From DASRWT01 sp963748485 (GTDB lineage Bacteria; Methylomirabilota; Methylomirabilia; Rokubacteriales; CSP1-6), in assembly GCA_963748485.1 (NCBI GenBank), contig CAVVJF010000009.1, positions 372,001 through 436,000 of the forward strand: a stretch of 64,000 nt of DNA, written 5' to 3'. Below, piece after piece: positions 1 through 9,200 of this stretch. Positions within the stretch are counted from its first letter, which is position 1. Every line of letters starts with the position of its first letter. The notes beneath the pieces are model-generated. The model saw nothing but the letters and a program-made list of their open reading frames with translations. It searched no databases and had not been told where the DNA came from. The position numbers and the translations under genes were made by a program.

Positions 1-1
1 C

Positions 2-1171
2 GACGACAACGGCACCAACCGGCGCATTCTCGCTTCGCATCTCGAGGCCTGGGGCATGCACGCGCGGGTCACCGAGTCGCCGCGCGAAGCCATCGGCTGG
101 GTACGAGGCGGCGAGCGGTTCGACCTGGGCATCCTGGACATGCACATGCCGGAGATGGATGGGGTGGCGCTCGCGCGGGCCATCCGGCAGACGGCGCCGG
201 CCGCGACGCTCCCCCTCGTGCTGTTCACGTCCCTCGGCCGGCGGGAAGCGCGCGCGGAGGAGGCCGGCTTCGCCGCCTACCTCAACAAGCCCATCAAGCC
301 TTCCCAGCTCTTCGACGCGCTGGTCTCCATCCTCGGCGATCAGCCCGTCCATGTGCCCCAGCGGGGCGCGGCACGGAGCGAGCTCGATCCGGAGATGGCG
401 CGGCGCCACCCGCTGCGCATCCTCCTCGCCGAGGACAACGTGGTGAACCAGAAGGTCGCCACCCGGCTCCTCGTCCAGATGGGCTATCGCGCCGACGTCG
501 CCGCCAATGGGCTGGAGGCGATCGCGGCCGTCGAACGGCAGACGTACGATGTGGTCCTCATGGACGTGCAGATGCCGGAGCTCGACGGCTTCGAGGCCTC
601 GCGCGAGATCAACCGACGGTGGCCGGCGGACCGGCCGCGCATCGTCGCCATGACCGCCAACGCGATGGAGGGCGACCGCGAGCTGTGCATGGCGGCGGGC
701 ATGGACGACTACGTGGCCAAGCCGATTCGCGTCGAGGAGCTGGTGGGGGCACTCGGGCGGTGCCGGCCCCGTGGCGAAGCGCCCCCGCGCGGCAGCGGGG
801 CGCCGGAGAGGGCGCCGGCGGCGGATGTCCTCGACCGCGCGGTGATCGATGGGCTGGGCGCCACCATGGGTCGCGACTTCGCGGCAGAGCTGATCGACAC
901 CTTCACCGCTGATGCGCGGGAGCTGATCGCCGCCCTGCGCCAAGCCCTCGCCGGCACCGACCGCGACGCCTTCCGTCGGGCCGCCCATACCCTCAAGTCC
1001 ACCGCTGAGAGCCTGGGCGCCTTCGCCCTCGCCGCCCAGGCCCGCGAACTGGAGGCCATCGGCCAGGCCGGCCGCCTCCACGAGGTCGGCGACCGGGTGG
1101 ACCGGCTCGCCGAGATGTCCGAGCGCGTAGCCCGCGCCCTGGGAGAGATCCGTCGTGACCTCGCCGGCTAG
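2..1171 (+). CDS. Hybrid histidine kinase, C-terminal part (two receiver domains plus HPt), 5' truncated
   Basis: The reading frame is open from the first bases of the window, and the opening residues DDNGTNRRIL are the start of a receiver domain, so the N-terminus (probably sensor and kinase domains) lies upstream. Receiver 1 has its phosphoacceptor Asp in GILDMHMPEMDG. Receiver 2 begins at RILLAEDNVVNQ and has VVLMDVQMPELDG and the conserved Lys in YVAKPI. An HPt domain follows, with the phosphorylatable His in AAHTLKSTAESLGA. This order is that of BarA/ArcB-like phosphorelay kinases. The stop overlaps the next gene by 17 bases, which suggests the relay feeds the downstream response-regulator cyclase. 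Family identity is clear; the signal sensed cannot be told. Confidence 0.9.
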   Translation, partial: DDNGTNRRILASHLEAWGMHARVTESPREAIGWVRGGERFDLGILDMHMPEMDGVALARAIRQTAPAATLPLVLFTSLGRREARAEEAGFAAYLNKPIKPSQLFDALVSILGDQPVHVPQRGAARSELDPEMARRHPLRILLAEDNVVNQKVATRLLVQMGYRADVAANGLEAIAAVERQTYDVVLMDVQMPELDGFEASREINRRWPADRPRIVAMTANAMEGDRELCMAAGMDDYVAKPIRVEELVGALGRCRPRGEAPPRGSGAPERAPAADVLDRAVIDGLGATMGRDFAAELIDTFTADARELIAALRQALAGTDRDAFRRAAHTLKSTAESLGAFALAAQARELEAIGQAGRLHEVGDRVDRLAEMSERVARALGEIRRDLAG

Positions 1172-2204
1172 CGGACCGCCCGGAACCCTCCTCGTCGTCG
1201 ACGACAACCGCGTGAACCGTCTGCTCCTCGGCCGCTCCCTGGAGCAGCTCGGGCACTCGGTCACGTTCGCGGAGAACGGCCGCGAGGCGCTGGAGTCGTT
1301 GCGCAAGCGCCGCGTCGACCTCGTGCTGCTCGACATCGAGATGCCCGAGATGGACGGCTACCAGGTGCTGGCCGCGCTCGGCACCGACTCTCAGCTCCGC
1401 GACATTCCCGTGGTGATGATGTCCTCGCTCGAGGAGGTGGACAGCGTCGCGCGCTGCATCGAGCTGGGCGCCGAGGACTACCTCTTCAAGCCGGTGAACC
1501 CGGTGCTGCTCAAGGCCCGGGTCGGCGCGAGCCTGGAGAAGAAACGCCTCCGCGACCGTCAGCGGGAGCTGTTCCGGCAGTTTGCCACTGCCGAGGTGGC
1601 CGAAGAGCTCCTCCAGACCGGCCTGACCCTGGGCGGCAAGCACGTCGAGGCGAGCGTCATGTTCTCCGACATCCGAGCGTTCACCAGCCTTACCGAGACT
1701 CGGTCACCGGTCGAGACGATCGAGCTCCTCAACAGCTACTACACGCTCATGTTCGATGCCATCGGCGGCCACGGCGGGATCGTGAACCAGATGCTCGGCG
1801 ACGGCCTGATGGCCATCTTCGGCGCGCCCCTGCCCCACGCGGACCACCGGGAGCGCGCGGTGCGCGCGGCGCTCGACATGCTCGCGCTCGTGGAGGGGTT
1901 CAATCGCGAGCAGGCCCAACGGGGTGGGGCGGAGATCGGGATCGGCATCGGCATCGCGGCGGGCCCGCTGATCGCCGGCTTCACGGGGACCCAGCAGCGT
2001 GTCACCTATACCTGCGTGGGGGAGACCGTTAACCTCGCCGCGCATCTCGAGCAGCACACCAAGGTCCTCGGCCGGCCCATCCTCATCGACGAGAACACCC
2101 GGGGCGGGCTCGGCGATCGCATCCGGGTCGAGTCGCACGGCGCCGCCCAGCTCAAGACCCGGAGCAACCCCGTCGCGATCTACTCGGTGCCTCCCGGTCA
2201 GTGA
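1155..2204 (+). CDS. Response regulator with class III nucleotidyl cyclase output domain
   Basis: A 349-residue protein with a GTG start inside the end of the kinase gene. Residues about 11-130 form a receiver domain with acidic pocket D16/D17, phosphoacceptor D60 and Lys112. Residues about 160-345 form a class III cyclase domain with metal-binding aspartates D172 (FSDIRAF) and D216 (LGDGLMAIFGAP). The position that holds the adenine-selecting lysine in adenylate cyclases is Q212. The transition-state Asn is present (N293), but the usual Arg four residues later is H297. Activity and product (cAMP or other) are therefore uncertain. A phosphorelay-controlled second-messenger enzyme is the natural reading; a degenerate regulatory domain is the alternative. 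Confidence 0.88.
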   Translation: MTSPASGPPGTLLVVDDNRVNRLLLGRSLEQLGHSVTFAENGREALESLRKRRVDLVLLDIEMPEMDGYQVLAALGTDSQLRDIPVVMMSSLEEVDSVARCIELGAEDYLFKPVNPVLLKARVGASLEKKRLRDRQRELFRQFATAEVAEELLQTGLTLGGKHVEASVMFSDIRAFTSLTETRSPVETIELLNSYYTLMFDAIGGHGGIVNQMLGDGLMAIFGAPLPHADHRERAVRAALDMLALVEGFNREQAQRGGAEIGIGIGIAAGPLIAGFTGTQQRVTYTCVGETVNLAAHLEQHTKVLGRPILIDENTRGGLGDRIRVESHGAAQLKTRSNPVAIYSVPPGQ

Positions 2205-3394
2205 CGGGGCCGCGCGTCGCCTCGACCTGGCGGAACTGGTCGGGCTCCGTCACCTGCCGCCCCGCTCTCTTCGCCGCGCCGACGTCTGAATCCGAGGTTG
2301 CCGATCTCGTGCGCGCGGCCGCGCGGGCCGGCCAGCCGGTGCGCGTCGCCGCCACCGGGCACTCGTTCGTCCCGCTCTGCGCATCCAGCGGGCTCCTCCT
2401 CACGCTCACCGGCCTGCACGGCGTGGTCTCCGTCGATCTCGGCGCCGGCCTCGCCACTGCGTGGGCGGGCAGCACCATTCAGCAGCTCGGTCCCCTGCTC
2501 CGGACCCGCGGCGTGGCCATGGCCAACATGGGCGACATCGACCGCCAGGGGCTCGCGGGGGCGGTCAGCACGGGCACCCACGGCACCGGCCGTGGTTTGG
2601 GCAGCATCTCCACCCAAGTCGCCGGGCTCCGGCTCGTCACCGCGGAGGGCGAGGTCGTGGACTGCGACACCAAGCGCGAGCCCGAGCTCTTCCACTGCGC
2701 CCAGGTGGCGCTGGGGACGCTGGGCGTGCTCACGCAGGTCCGGCTCCGCGTGCTGCCCGCCTATCGCCTGCACGAGCGGAAGTGGGAGGCGCCGTTCGAG
2801 GAGTGCATGGCCGGCCTCGAGCGTCACGTCGCGGCCACCCGGCACTTCGAGTTCTTCTGGCGCCCGCGCACCGACCGCTGCGACATGAAGGCGCTGCAGC
2901 CGACGGACGCCGTGCCCGCGTCGGTGGCGGGGCGCGAGGGTGAGCGCATCGGCTGGAGCGACGAGATCTTCCCCTCCGAGCGGAACGTGAAGTTCAACGA
3001 GACGGAGTTCGCGGTGCCGGAGGCGGTGGGAGTGGATTGTCTGCGCGAGATCCGCGACCTCATGCGGACGCGGCACCCGGACGTGGCCTGGCCGCTGGAG
3101 TACCGGACGCTCGCCGCCGACGAGATCCCGCTGAGCCTCGCGCATCGTCGCGCCACCGTGACCATCTCGGTCCACCAGGCCGCGGAGCTGCCGTACGCCG
3201 GCTTCTTCGCGGACGTGGAAGCAGTGTTCCGCAATCACGGCGGGCGCCCGCACTGGGGCAAGCATCACACCCATCAGGCGGCGGAGCTGCGCGCCCTCTA
3301 TCCCGAGTGGGAGCGATTCCACGCCATGCGCCATCGGATGGATCCGCGGGGCCGATTGCTCAACGACTACCTGAAGCGGCTGCTCGACGACTGA
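2201..3394 (+). CDS. FAD-binding sugar-lactone oxidase-like protein (D-arabinono/L-gulono-lactone oxidase family)
   Basis: A 397-residue flavoprotein that starts at a GTG overlapping the cyclase stop (GTGA). The N-terminal half is an FAD_binding_4 (PCMH-type) domain with GHSFVPL at residues 53-59; in this family the His of the GHS motif can carry covalent FAD. The THGTGRGLGSIS stretch follows. The C-terminal half is the ALO domain, ending with PHWGKHHT and MDPRGRLLNDYL, which is typical of aldonolactone and alditol oxidases. The reaction would be oxidation of a sugar lactone or polyol with O2 or another acceptor; the substrate is not determinable. Translational coupling to a regulatory gene is unusual for a metabolic enzyme. 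Confidence 0.85.
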   Translation: MTGPRVASTWRNWSGSVTCRPALFAAPTSESEVADLVRAAARAGQPVRVAATGHSFVPLCASSGLLLTLTGLHGVVSVDLGAGLATAWAGSTIQQLGPLLRTRGVAMANMGDIDRQGLAGAVSTGTHGTGRGLGSISTQVAGLRLVTAEGEVVDCDTKREPELFHCAQVALGTLGVLTQVRLRVLPAYRLHERKWEAPFEECMAGLERHVAATRHFEFFWRPRTDRCDMKALQPTDAVPASVAGREGERIGWSDEIFPSERNVKFNETEFAVPEAVGVDCLREIRDLMRTRHPDVAWPLEYRTLAADEIPLSLAHRRATVTISVHQAAELPYAGFFADVEAVFRNHGGRPHWGKHHTHQAAELRALYPEWERFHAMRHRMDPRGRLLNDYLKRLLDD

Positions 3395-3406
3395 CGACTG
3401 TCCGGG

Positions 3407-6400
3407 CTATCCGGCCGGCCGGTCGATCTCGTCCAGCGCCCGACGGCAGCGAGCGACCAGCGGCGCCATCTGCAGGGCTTCGGCCCGGGCATGCGCCTCG
3501 CGCCAGGCTGCGGCGGCGGCGCCCGGCTCCGCGGCGGCGCCCGCGGCGATCGCCTCGCCGACGAGGGCCAGCGCGTGCGCGGCATTGCCGCGCTCCAGGC
3601 GCGCCTCGGCCAGTTGCAGTGCGCGGCGGGCCAGCGCCAGCCCGGTATCGGCCCGGCCGGCGAGGAGATTGGCTCGACCGAGCCAGACCAGACGCATCGG
3701 CTCATTGGCGAGGAGCCGACTGCTCGCGGCCTGCTCGATGGTCTGCTCGAGCAGCTCGATGCCGCGACCGGGCTGGCCCGCGAGGGCGTAGGCAGCGCCG
3801 AGCGGCCCGGTGATGAAAGGCACGAGGAAGGCGATGCCCTCGAGTCGGGCGATGACGAGCCCCTTCTCCAGCACCTCGATCGCCGACTCCGCCTGACCCT
3901 GAGTCACGAAGAGCGTGCCCAGCCCCCAGATGGCCTGAACGCGGCTATAGGCATCGTCGGCCGCCTCGGCGATGCGGAGCGCCTCCTCGGCGGCGGCCAG
4001 CGCCTCCGCGAACTCCCCGCGCTCGCCGAGCGCGCACGCCAGCCACGAGCGGCCCCACACCGACGGGAGCGCCGCCATGCCGAATCGCTGCGTCACCAGG
4101 TCCCCCTGCAGCGACGCCATCGTCTGCCGCAGCACCTCGGCGGACCGGGCGTAGCGGCCGAGCGCGTGGTTGGCCTGGCCGAGCCGGCAACTCGCCACCA
4201 AGCGCATCGTGAAGTTTCCGAACGATGCCGCGACGGCCACGTCACGCTCGGCCGCCTTGACCGCCCGCTCATGCTCCCCGGCCCACCAGAGCTGGCCGGG
4301 GCTCTCCGGTCCCATGCCCAGCACCTCGTCGATCTGCGCGGGCGAGGCCGCCGTGCCCAGGTCGCGCAGGTGCGCGAGAGCCTTGCTCCATACCTCGCCC
4401 CGGAACGCGTGGTGAACCAGACTGGCCCGGTGCTCGGCCAGACGCTCCGGAAAGCAGCGCTCGATCGCGTCCACCACACGGGCATGCAGGGCGCGGCGGC
4501 GCTCCGCGAGCAAGCTCGCGTAGGCGACTTCGTGGGTCAGCGCGTGCTTGAACGTGTACTCGGTGTCAGGATAGAACCGCGTCTCGTACACGAGCTCGGC
4601 GGCCTGAAGGCGCGCGAGACGCGCGCCGAGATCGGCCGCGGGGAGCTCGGAGATGGACTCGAGAAGGGCCAGCGGCACGTCCTTGCCCACCACCGATGCC
4701 AGCTGGAGCAACGCCTTGTCGTCGGGCGACAGCCGGTCGATCCGCGCGGCCAGGATAGCCTGTACCGTGGCCGGCACCTGCGTCCCCTGCACGGCCCGGG
4801 CGAGGCGGTAGCCGCCGCGCTCCCCGGCGAGCACGCCCGTCTCCGCGAGTCCGCGCACGCACTCCTCGAGGAAGAAGGGATTGCCCTCGGCCCGCTGGAC
4901 GAGAAGCGATCGGAGGCGCGCCAGCGAGGGGTCGGGACCGAGCAGGCTCTCGAGCAGGGTCTCGGCCGTGGCCGGCGCGAGCGGATCCAGCCGGATTTGC
5001 CCGTAGCAGCTCTTGCTCCCCCATCCGTGGCGATACTCGGGCCGATAGTTCACGAGCAACAGCACGCGATGCGATGGCAGGCTCTCGACCAGGCTATCGA
5101 GCAGGGCCTGGCTGTCGGGGTCGATCCAGTGCAGATCCTCGAAGACGAGCAGCAGCGGTTGTCGCGCGCTCTCGCGAATGAGCAGGCGCTTGAGCGCGTC
5201 GAGCGCCGGTCCGCGCTGCCCTTCGCCGGATCCGCTTCCCGATCCGCCGCCCTCCACGAGCAGTGCCTCGAAGGTGGGGAGCGCCGACCGCAAGCTCTCG
5301 TCGAGGGTGAGGAGCCGGCCGGTCACCTTCTCCCGTACCCGGCGGGCGTCGTCGGAGCTCTCCACGCCGAAGTACCGCTGAAGCAGCGCGATCACGGACA
5401 AGAACGGCGTGCCCTTGCCGTAGGCGAGCGCGCTCGATTGGAGCACCAGCCATCCGTCCGTTCGGTGCGAGTGCACGAGCTCCCACACGAGCCGCGACTT
5501 GCCTGCCCCCGGCTCGCCGACGAGCGCCACGACCTGCCCGTGGCCGGCGCGGACCCGCTCCACGGCCCCGAGGAGCTGGTCGAGCTCGGTGTCGCGCCCG
5601 ACGAATCGCGTGAGCCCCCGGCCGGCCGCCACCTCGAGACGCGTCTGGGCGGAGGCCACCCCCGCCAGCTCGAAGACCTCGACGGGCACGCTGAGACCCT
5701 TGACCGCGACGGGGCCGATCGGCCGCACGCGCACGTAGCCCTCGACGAGTCGCAGCGTCGCGCTCGACAGGAGGACGGAGCCCGGCTTCGCGATCTGTTC
5801 CATTCGAGCCGCCAGGTGCGTGGTCTGCCCGACGGCGCTGTAGTCCATGTGCAGGTCGCTGCCGATGGCCCGCACCACGACGTCCCCCGAGTTCAGCCCG
5901 ACCCGGATCTGGATGGGGATGCCGTGGGCCCGCTGCATCTCGTCGCCATAGAGCCCCACCTGCTCCTGCATCCGGAGCGCCGCGTAGCAGGCACGGACGG
6001 CATGGTCTTCATGGGCCAGGGGGGCGCCGAAGAGCGCCATGATCCCGTCGCCCATGACCTGATTGACCGTGCCCTCATAGCGGTGGACGGCTTCCATCAT
6101 CCGCTCCACCACGGGATCGAGCAGTCGGCGGGCATCTTCGGGATCGCGATCGGCCAGCAGCTCCAGCGAGCCCTTGAGGTCGGCGAAGAGAACGGTCACC
6201 TGCTTCCGCTCGCCCTCGAGCGCGCCGCGCGAGCTGAGAATGCGGGTGGCGAGGTGCGCGGGCGTGTAGGCGGCGGGCGCGCCGGACGGACCGGCGCCGG
6301 GAGACAGCATCTCGCCGCAGTGGTTGCAGAAGCGGCCACCCTGGGCATTGGCGTGACCGCACGCCGGGCAGGTCAGCTCGAGCCGGCTACCGCAGCTGCT

Positions 6401-6451
6401 ACAGAACTTCGCGTTCGGCGGGTTCGCGTGCTGGCACTGGGGACAGGCCAT
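3407..6451 (-). CDS. Zinc-ribbon / adenylate-guanylate cyclase / AAA ATPase / TPR regulator
   Basis: A 1014-residue multidomain protein. Residues 1-47 form two zinc ribbons (CPQC, CSSC, CPAC, CNHC). Residues about 83-262 form a class III cyclase domain with metal ligands D91 and D135. Residues from about 280 form an AAA/STAND ATPase with Walker A GEPGAGKS (312-319) and Walker B-like LLLVFEDLHW. The C-terminal 400 residues are helical TPR-like repeats. This architecture is common in soil bacteria and is usually annotated as adenylate cyclase or LuxR/AfsR-like regulator. Q131 replaces the base-selecting Lys, and H212 replaces the transition-state Asn while R216 remains, so cyclase activity is doubtful and the domain may be a sensor. 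Confidence 0.9.
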   Translation of the reverse strand: MACPQCQHANPPNAKFCSSCGSRLELTCPACGHANAQGGRFCNHCGEMLSPGAGPSGAPAAYTPAHLATRILSSRGALEGERKQVTVLFADLKGSLELLADRDPEDARRLLDPVVERMMEAVHRYEGTVNQVMGDGIMALFGAPLAHEDHAVRACYAALRMQEQVGLYGDEMQRAHGIPIQIRVGLNSGDVVVRAIGSDLHMDYSAVGQTTHLAARMEQIAKPGSVLLSSATLRLVEGYVRVRPIGPVAVKGLSVPVEVFELAGVASAQTRLEVAAGRGLTRFVGRDTELDQLLGAVERVRAGHGQVVALVGEPGAGKSRLVWELVHSHRTDGWLVLQSSALAYGKGTPFLSVIALLQRYFGVESSDDARRVREKVTGRLLTLDESLRSALPTFEALLVEGGGSGSGSGEGQRGPALDALKRLLIRESARQPLLLVFEDLHWIDPDSQALLDSLVESLPSHRVLLLVNYRPEYRHGWGSKSCYGQIRLDPLAPATAETLLESLLGPDPSLARLRSLLVQRAEGNPFFLEECVRGLAETGVLAGERGGYRLARAVQGTQVPATVQAILAARIDRLSPDDKALLQLASVVGKDVPLALLESISELPAADLGARLARLQAAELVYETRFYPDTEYTFKHALTHEVAYASLLAERRRALHARVVDAIERCFPERLAEHRASLVHHAFRGEVWSKALAHLRDLGTAASPAQIDEVLGMGPESPGQLWWAGEHERAVKAAERDVAVAASFGNFTMRLVASCRLGQANHALGRYARSAEVLRQTMASLQGDLVTQRFGMAALPSVWGRSWLACALGERGEFAEALAAAEEALRIAEAADDAYSRVQAIWGLGTLFVTQGQAESAIEVLEKGLVIARLEGIAFLVPFITGPLGAAYALAGQPGRGIELLEQTIEQAASSRLLANEPMRLVWLGRANLLAGRADTGLALARRALQLAEARLERGNAAHALALVGEAIAAGAAAEPGAAAAAWREAHARAEALQMAPLVARCRRALDEIDRPAG

Positions 6452-6473
6452 CGCGCGGGAGCCGCCGTCGCGG

Positions 6474-6725
6474 CTACGCCCCTTCCTTCACCTCGATGAT
6501 CTCGTCGGCCACGAGGCCGTGGGCCTCGCGGTGCACCGCCTCGGCCGCTTCCTTGCTGGGCGCCTCGACGAGACAGAACACTTTCCCCGTCCCCTCGTCG
6601 TACCAGTACCGGATGTAGTTCACGCCGTGCTTGTGCTGGACCGCGAGGTCTTTCTGATGGGCGTCGGTGACCGCGGGACCGGTGAGTCCGTCGACCTTGT
6701 TGTGGACGTCGAGATAAAGGGGCAC
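6474..6725 (-). CDS. DUF4242-like (SCO4226-type) small protein
   Basis: An 83-residue protein. I choose the GTG start at 6725 because a strong AGAGGAGG ribosome-binding site lies just upstream; a longer ATG-initiated reading back to 6800 crosses that site and adds residues of no family character. The HGVNYIRYWYDEGTGKVFCL core with the pattern EAPSKEAAEAVHREAHG matches the DUF4242 ferredoxin-like fold family, one member of which (Streptomyces SCO4226) binds nickel. The gene precedes the zinc-ribbon cyclase regulator by 22 bases on the same strand and is probably cotranscribed with it. Biological role unknown. Confidence 0.75.
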   Translation of the reverse strand: MPLYLDVHNKVDGLTGPAVTDAHQKDLAVQHKHGVNYIRYWYDEGTGKVFCLVEAPSKEAAEAVHREAHGLVADEIIEVKEGA

Positions 6726-6818
6726 GGTGCAACCTCCTCTGAGCGCGGGCTCGGTGTGCAGCGTGGTATCGAGTCTAGGGCAGACCCCGAGGGGGGTCAA
6801 GCGCGGGAGGGTCGCACG

Positions 6819-7535
6819 CTAACTCCGGCGGGTAAAGGGCACGCCCAGCCGGGGGAGCGGACCGGCCGGCAGGTCCAGCGGGCGGGTGCCCGCGACCTCG
6901 ATGGCGAGCGGGCCTTCTTCCCCGCGCGGGCTCACCTCCACGACCAGACACATGGACGAGCCCGGCCAGCGATACGTCACCTCATCGCGCCCCGACTCCT
7001 CGGCAACGCCCTGAAGGATGCCGATCCACTGGCGGTCGGCCCGCTCGCGCGTGTGGGCGCGCAGCCGCAGCCCGAGCACGGTGACCGGTGGCGGCGCGTG
7101 AGGGACGCCCGGCGGAGGCTCGCCGGGATCGTCATCGTCTCCGTGGCCCTCGGCGAATTGCACCACGATGCCGAGCGCCTCCTTGGGATGGAGGAAGGCC
7201 TCGATCCAGCGCGGATCGGAGTCGTCGAACCCCACCGGGTTGAGGCCGGCGGCCACGGCGCGGTCGCACGCGGCACGCGTGCTCGGCACCTTGAAGGTCA
7301 CGTGGTGAACGCCGGGCCCCCGCTGGGCGAGGAAACGGTGCAGGAAGCCGTCGTCCCCCCTGGGCTCGAGCGCCTCGATCGACCCGCCGCCCGCGAAGCG
7401 CCACGTGCCCCAGCGGAATACGGCCGAGGGCCGGCCCGCGTCGGGAATTCCCCCCAGCACGCCGGCGAGAAAGGGCACGGCGTCCGCGATCCGTGGCAGA
7501 GCGATGGCGATGTGGTCGAAGAGGACGCCCGTCAT
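6819..7535 (-). CDS. VOC/glyoxalase-like protein
   Basis: A 238-residue protein of the vicinal oxygen chelate superfamily. The first half has the methylmalonyl-CoA-epimerase-like pattern LFDHIAIALP near the N-terminus, then GPGVHHVTFKV and KEALGIVVQF. These give His at the first metal position and a second His in the HHVTF strand. The C-terminal part is a second, weaker repeat. Such proteins act as epimerases, dioxygenases or isomerases on small organic acids. It is the last gene of a four-gene operon (MFS, LLM oxidoreductase, cupin, VOC), with only four bases to the cupin gene. Substrate unknown. Confidence 0.75.
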   Translation of the reverse strand: MTGVLFDHIAIALPRIADAVPFLAGVLGGIPDAGRPSAVFRWGTWRFAGGGSIEALEPRGDDGFLHRFLAQRGPGVHHVTFKVPSTRAACDRAVAAGLNPVGFDDSDPRWIEAFLHPKEALGIVVQFAEGHGDDDDPGEPPPGVPHAPPPVTVLGLRLRAHTRERADRQWIGILQGVAEESGRDEVTYRWPGSSMCLVVEVSPRGEEGPLAIEVAGTRPLDLPAGPLPRLGVPFTRRS

Positions 7536-7539
7536 CCCC

Positions 7540-7914
7540 TCAGACCTTCCAGGGCCGCGTGTCGAGGCTCGCGGGGAGCGGGATGAAGAGGCTGCGCCGT
7601 GGCCCCTGGACTTCCCGGGTGATGTGGCCCTGGCCGGTGGTGTCGTCGGCGAGCATGATGTCGCCGGGACCGAAGCGCCGCTTGGTCCCGTCGCCGCACT
7701 CCACCTCCACGAGGCCGGCGAGCGTGATCACGAATTGACGCCGCGGCGCCACGTGGAAGTCCAGCGCGCCGCCCACCGGAGTCTCCCGAAAGATCACACC
7801 CTCGGAGGGCACGAGGTCGGAGAGCGTGCCGTAGGTGCTCGGCTTGAGCGGGATGTCGAGGTCCTCGAAGTGCGAGCGCCCGTCGGCGCCGGTGTAGATG
7901 CGAGCGGCTTTCAT
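7540..7914 (-). CDS. Cupin-domain protein
   Basis: A 124-residue single-domain cupin. The ATG at 7914 overlaps the stop of the upstream LLM gene (ATGA), which fixes the start. The core runs ALDFHVAPRRQFVITLAGLV then RRFGPGDIMLADDTTGQGH, the two beta-barrel motifs. The first motif has one clear His (DFHVAP), and the second ends in GQGH. Metal ligands are therefore only partly canonical. It may be a dioxygenase or a binding and stability partner in the operon's pathway. Confidence 0.8.
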   Translation of the reverse strand: MKAARIYTGADGRSHFEDLDIPLKPSTYGTLSDLVPSEGVIFRETPVGGALDFHVAPRRQFVITLAGLVEVECGDGTKRRFGPGDIMLADDTTGQGHITREVQGPRRSLFIPLPASLDTRPWKV

Positions 7915-9200
7915 GAGCGCTCCATGATCTCGCGCATCTTCCGGAAGACGAGCGCGCGCTGGCGATTGGCCTCGGGCAAGGTCGAGAGATCCACCTCGGC
8001 GACGGTGAGCCCATAGGCCGGATAGGTCGGGATGTCCTCGTCGGCAAGGGACTTGAGACGGTCTTTGCGCTCGAACGCCGCGGCGATGTAGGGCGCCAGC
8101 TCGCGGGCCTTGCGCTCGGCGCGCGCGCTCTCGCGGTCCTTGAACTCGGGCATCACCTCGCCCGCGAAGAGGGTGAGCGCCTCGCAGATGTCCTCGTGAC
8201 GGTTCTTGCCGCCCTGCTGGATGAACACGGTCTGGTCCACCCCCGCCTCCTCGAAGGCGCGCAGGTGCGCCCCGAGCTGCGCGGGGGTGCCGATGCCGTC
8301 GGTGCCGCCGCCCATCAGCTCCATGCCCATGGCGTCCCGGACGGCCACGTACTTGTTCCAGATGTTCGTGCGGCCCGGCTTGTGGGTGCCGAAGGCGTAG
8401 TGGTGCCCGAGCGCGAACTGGAAGAAGCGGAAGCCGTCGGTGCCCCGCCGGCGCGCTTCCGCCTCGTCGGGGTGGCAGGAGAACGACGTCACCATGGCGA
8501 TGTTCGGGTTCACCGCGTGGCCGATGGGCACGCACTCCCGCTTGAAGGTCTCGTAGTAGTCGTCCACCCACTGCCGCGCCTCGGCGGGATCGATGAACGC
8601 GAAGGTGAGGGCGCCGATGCCGAGCTGGGCGGCGAGGTGGATGGTGTTGCGGTTCGAGCACGCCACCCACAGGGGAGGATGCGGCTTCTGCACCGGCTTG
8701 GGCACCACGTTACGCACGGGCATGGAGAAGTACTTGCCCTGAAACCCGGGGTACGGGTCCATCACCATCATGTTGGCCACCTGCTCCACCGTCTCCCGCC
8801 ACATCGCCCGCCGCTCGTTCGGGTCGATGACGAAGCCCTCCAGCTCCGCGCGCGAGGCGGACTCGCCCGTGCCCCAGTCCACCCGGCCGTTGGAGACGAG
8901 GTCGAGGGTGGCGATACGCTCGGCCACGCGCGCGGGCGGGTTGTAGGCGGGCGGCATGAGGACGATGCCGTGGCCCAGGCGGATCCGCCGGGTCCGCTGC
9001 GAGGCGGCGGCGAGAAAGACCTCGGGCGCGGAGGAGTGCGAGTACTCCTCGAGAAAGTGGTGCTCGACCTCCCAGGCATGGTCGATGCCGAGCCGGTCGG
9101 CCAGCTCGACCTGGTCGAGCGCGTCCTGGAACAGCTTCAGCTCGCTGCCCTCCGTCCAGGGTCGCGGCAGCTGATGCTCGTAGAAGATGCCAAACTTCAT
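7911..9200 (-). CDS. LLM-class flavin-dependent oxidoreductase
   Basis: A 429-residue luciferase-like monooxygenase-family protein. The N-terminus MKFGIFYEHQLPRPW, the HHFLEEYSHSSAPEVFLAA strand-helix and the RVDWGTGESASRAELEGF loop are typical of bacterial luciferase-like TIM-barrel enzymes using FMNH2 or F420. It is coupled by 4-base overlaps both to the MFS gene upstream and the cupin gene downstream. The expected role is oxygenation or reduction of an imported organic compound. The cofactor cannot be settled from the sequence alone. Confidence 0.9.
   Translation of the reverse strand: MKFGIFYEHQLPRPWTEGSELKLFQDALDQVELADRLGIDHAWEVEHHFLEEYSHSSAPEVFLAAASQRTRRIRLGHGIVLMPPAYNPPARVAERIATLDLVSNGRVDWGTGESASRAELEGFVIDPNERRAMWRETVEQVANMMVMDPYPGFQGKYFSMPVRNVVPKPVQKPHPPLWVACSNRNTIHLAAQLGIGALTFAFIDPAEARQWVDDYYETFKRECVPIGHAVNPNIAMVTSFSCHPDEAEARRRGTDGFRFFQFALGHHYAFGTHKPGRTNIWNKYVAVRDAMGMELMGGGTDGIGTPAQLGAHLRAFEEAGVDQTVFIQQGGKNRHEDICEALTLFAGEVMPEFKDRESARAERKARELAPYIAAAFERKDRLKSLADEDIPTYPAYGLTVAEVDLSTLPEANRQRALVFRKMREIMERS

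Noticed and set aside
3491..6499. A 1002-codon open frame on the plus strand opposite the cyclase-ATPase
   Set aside because: High-GC shadow of the real minus-strand gene; residue mix is His/Arg/Gly/Gln-rich with no domain, while the opposite strand has full motifs.
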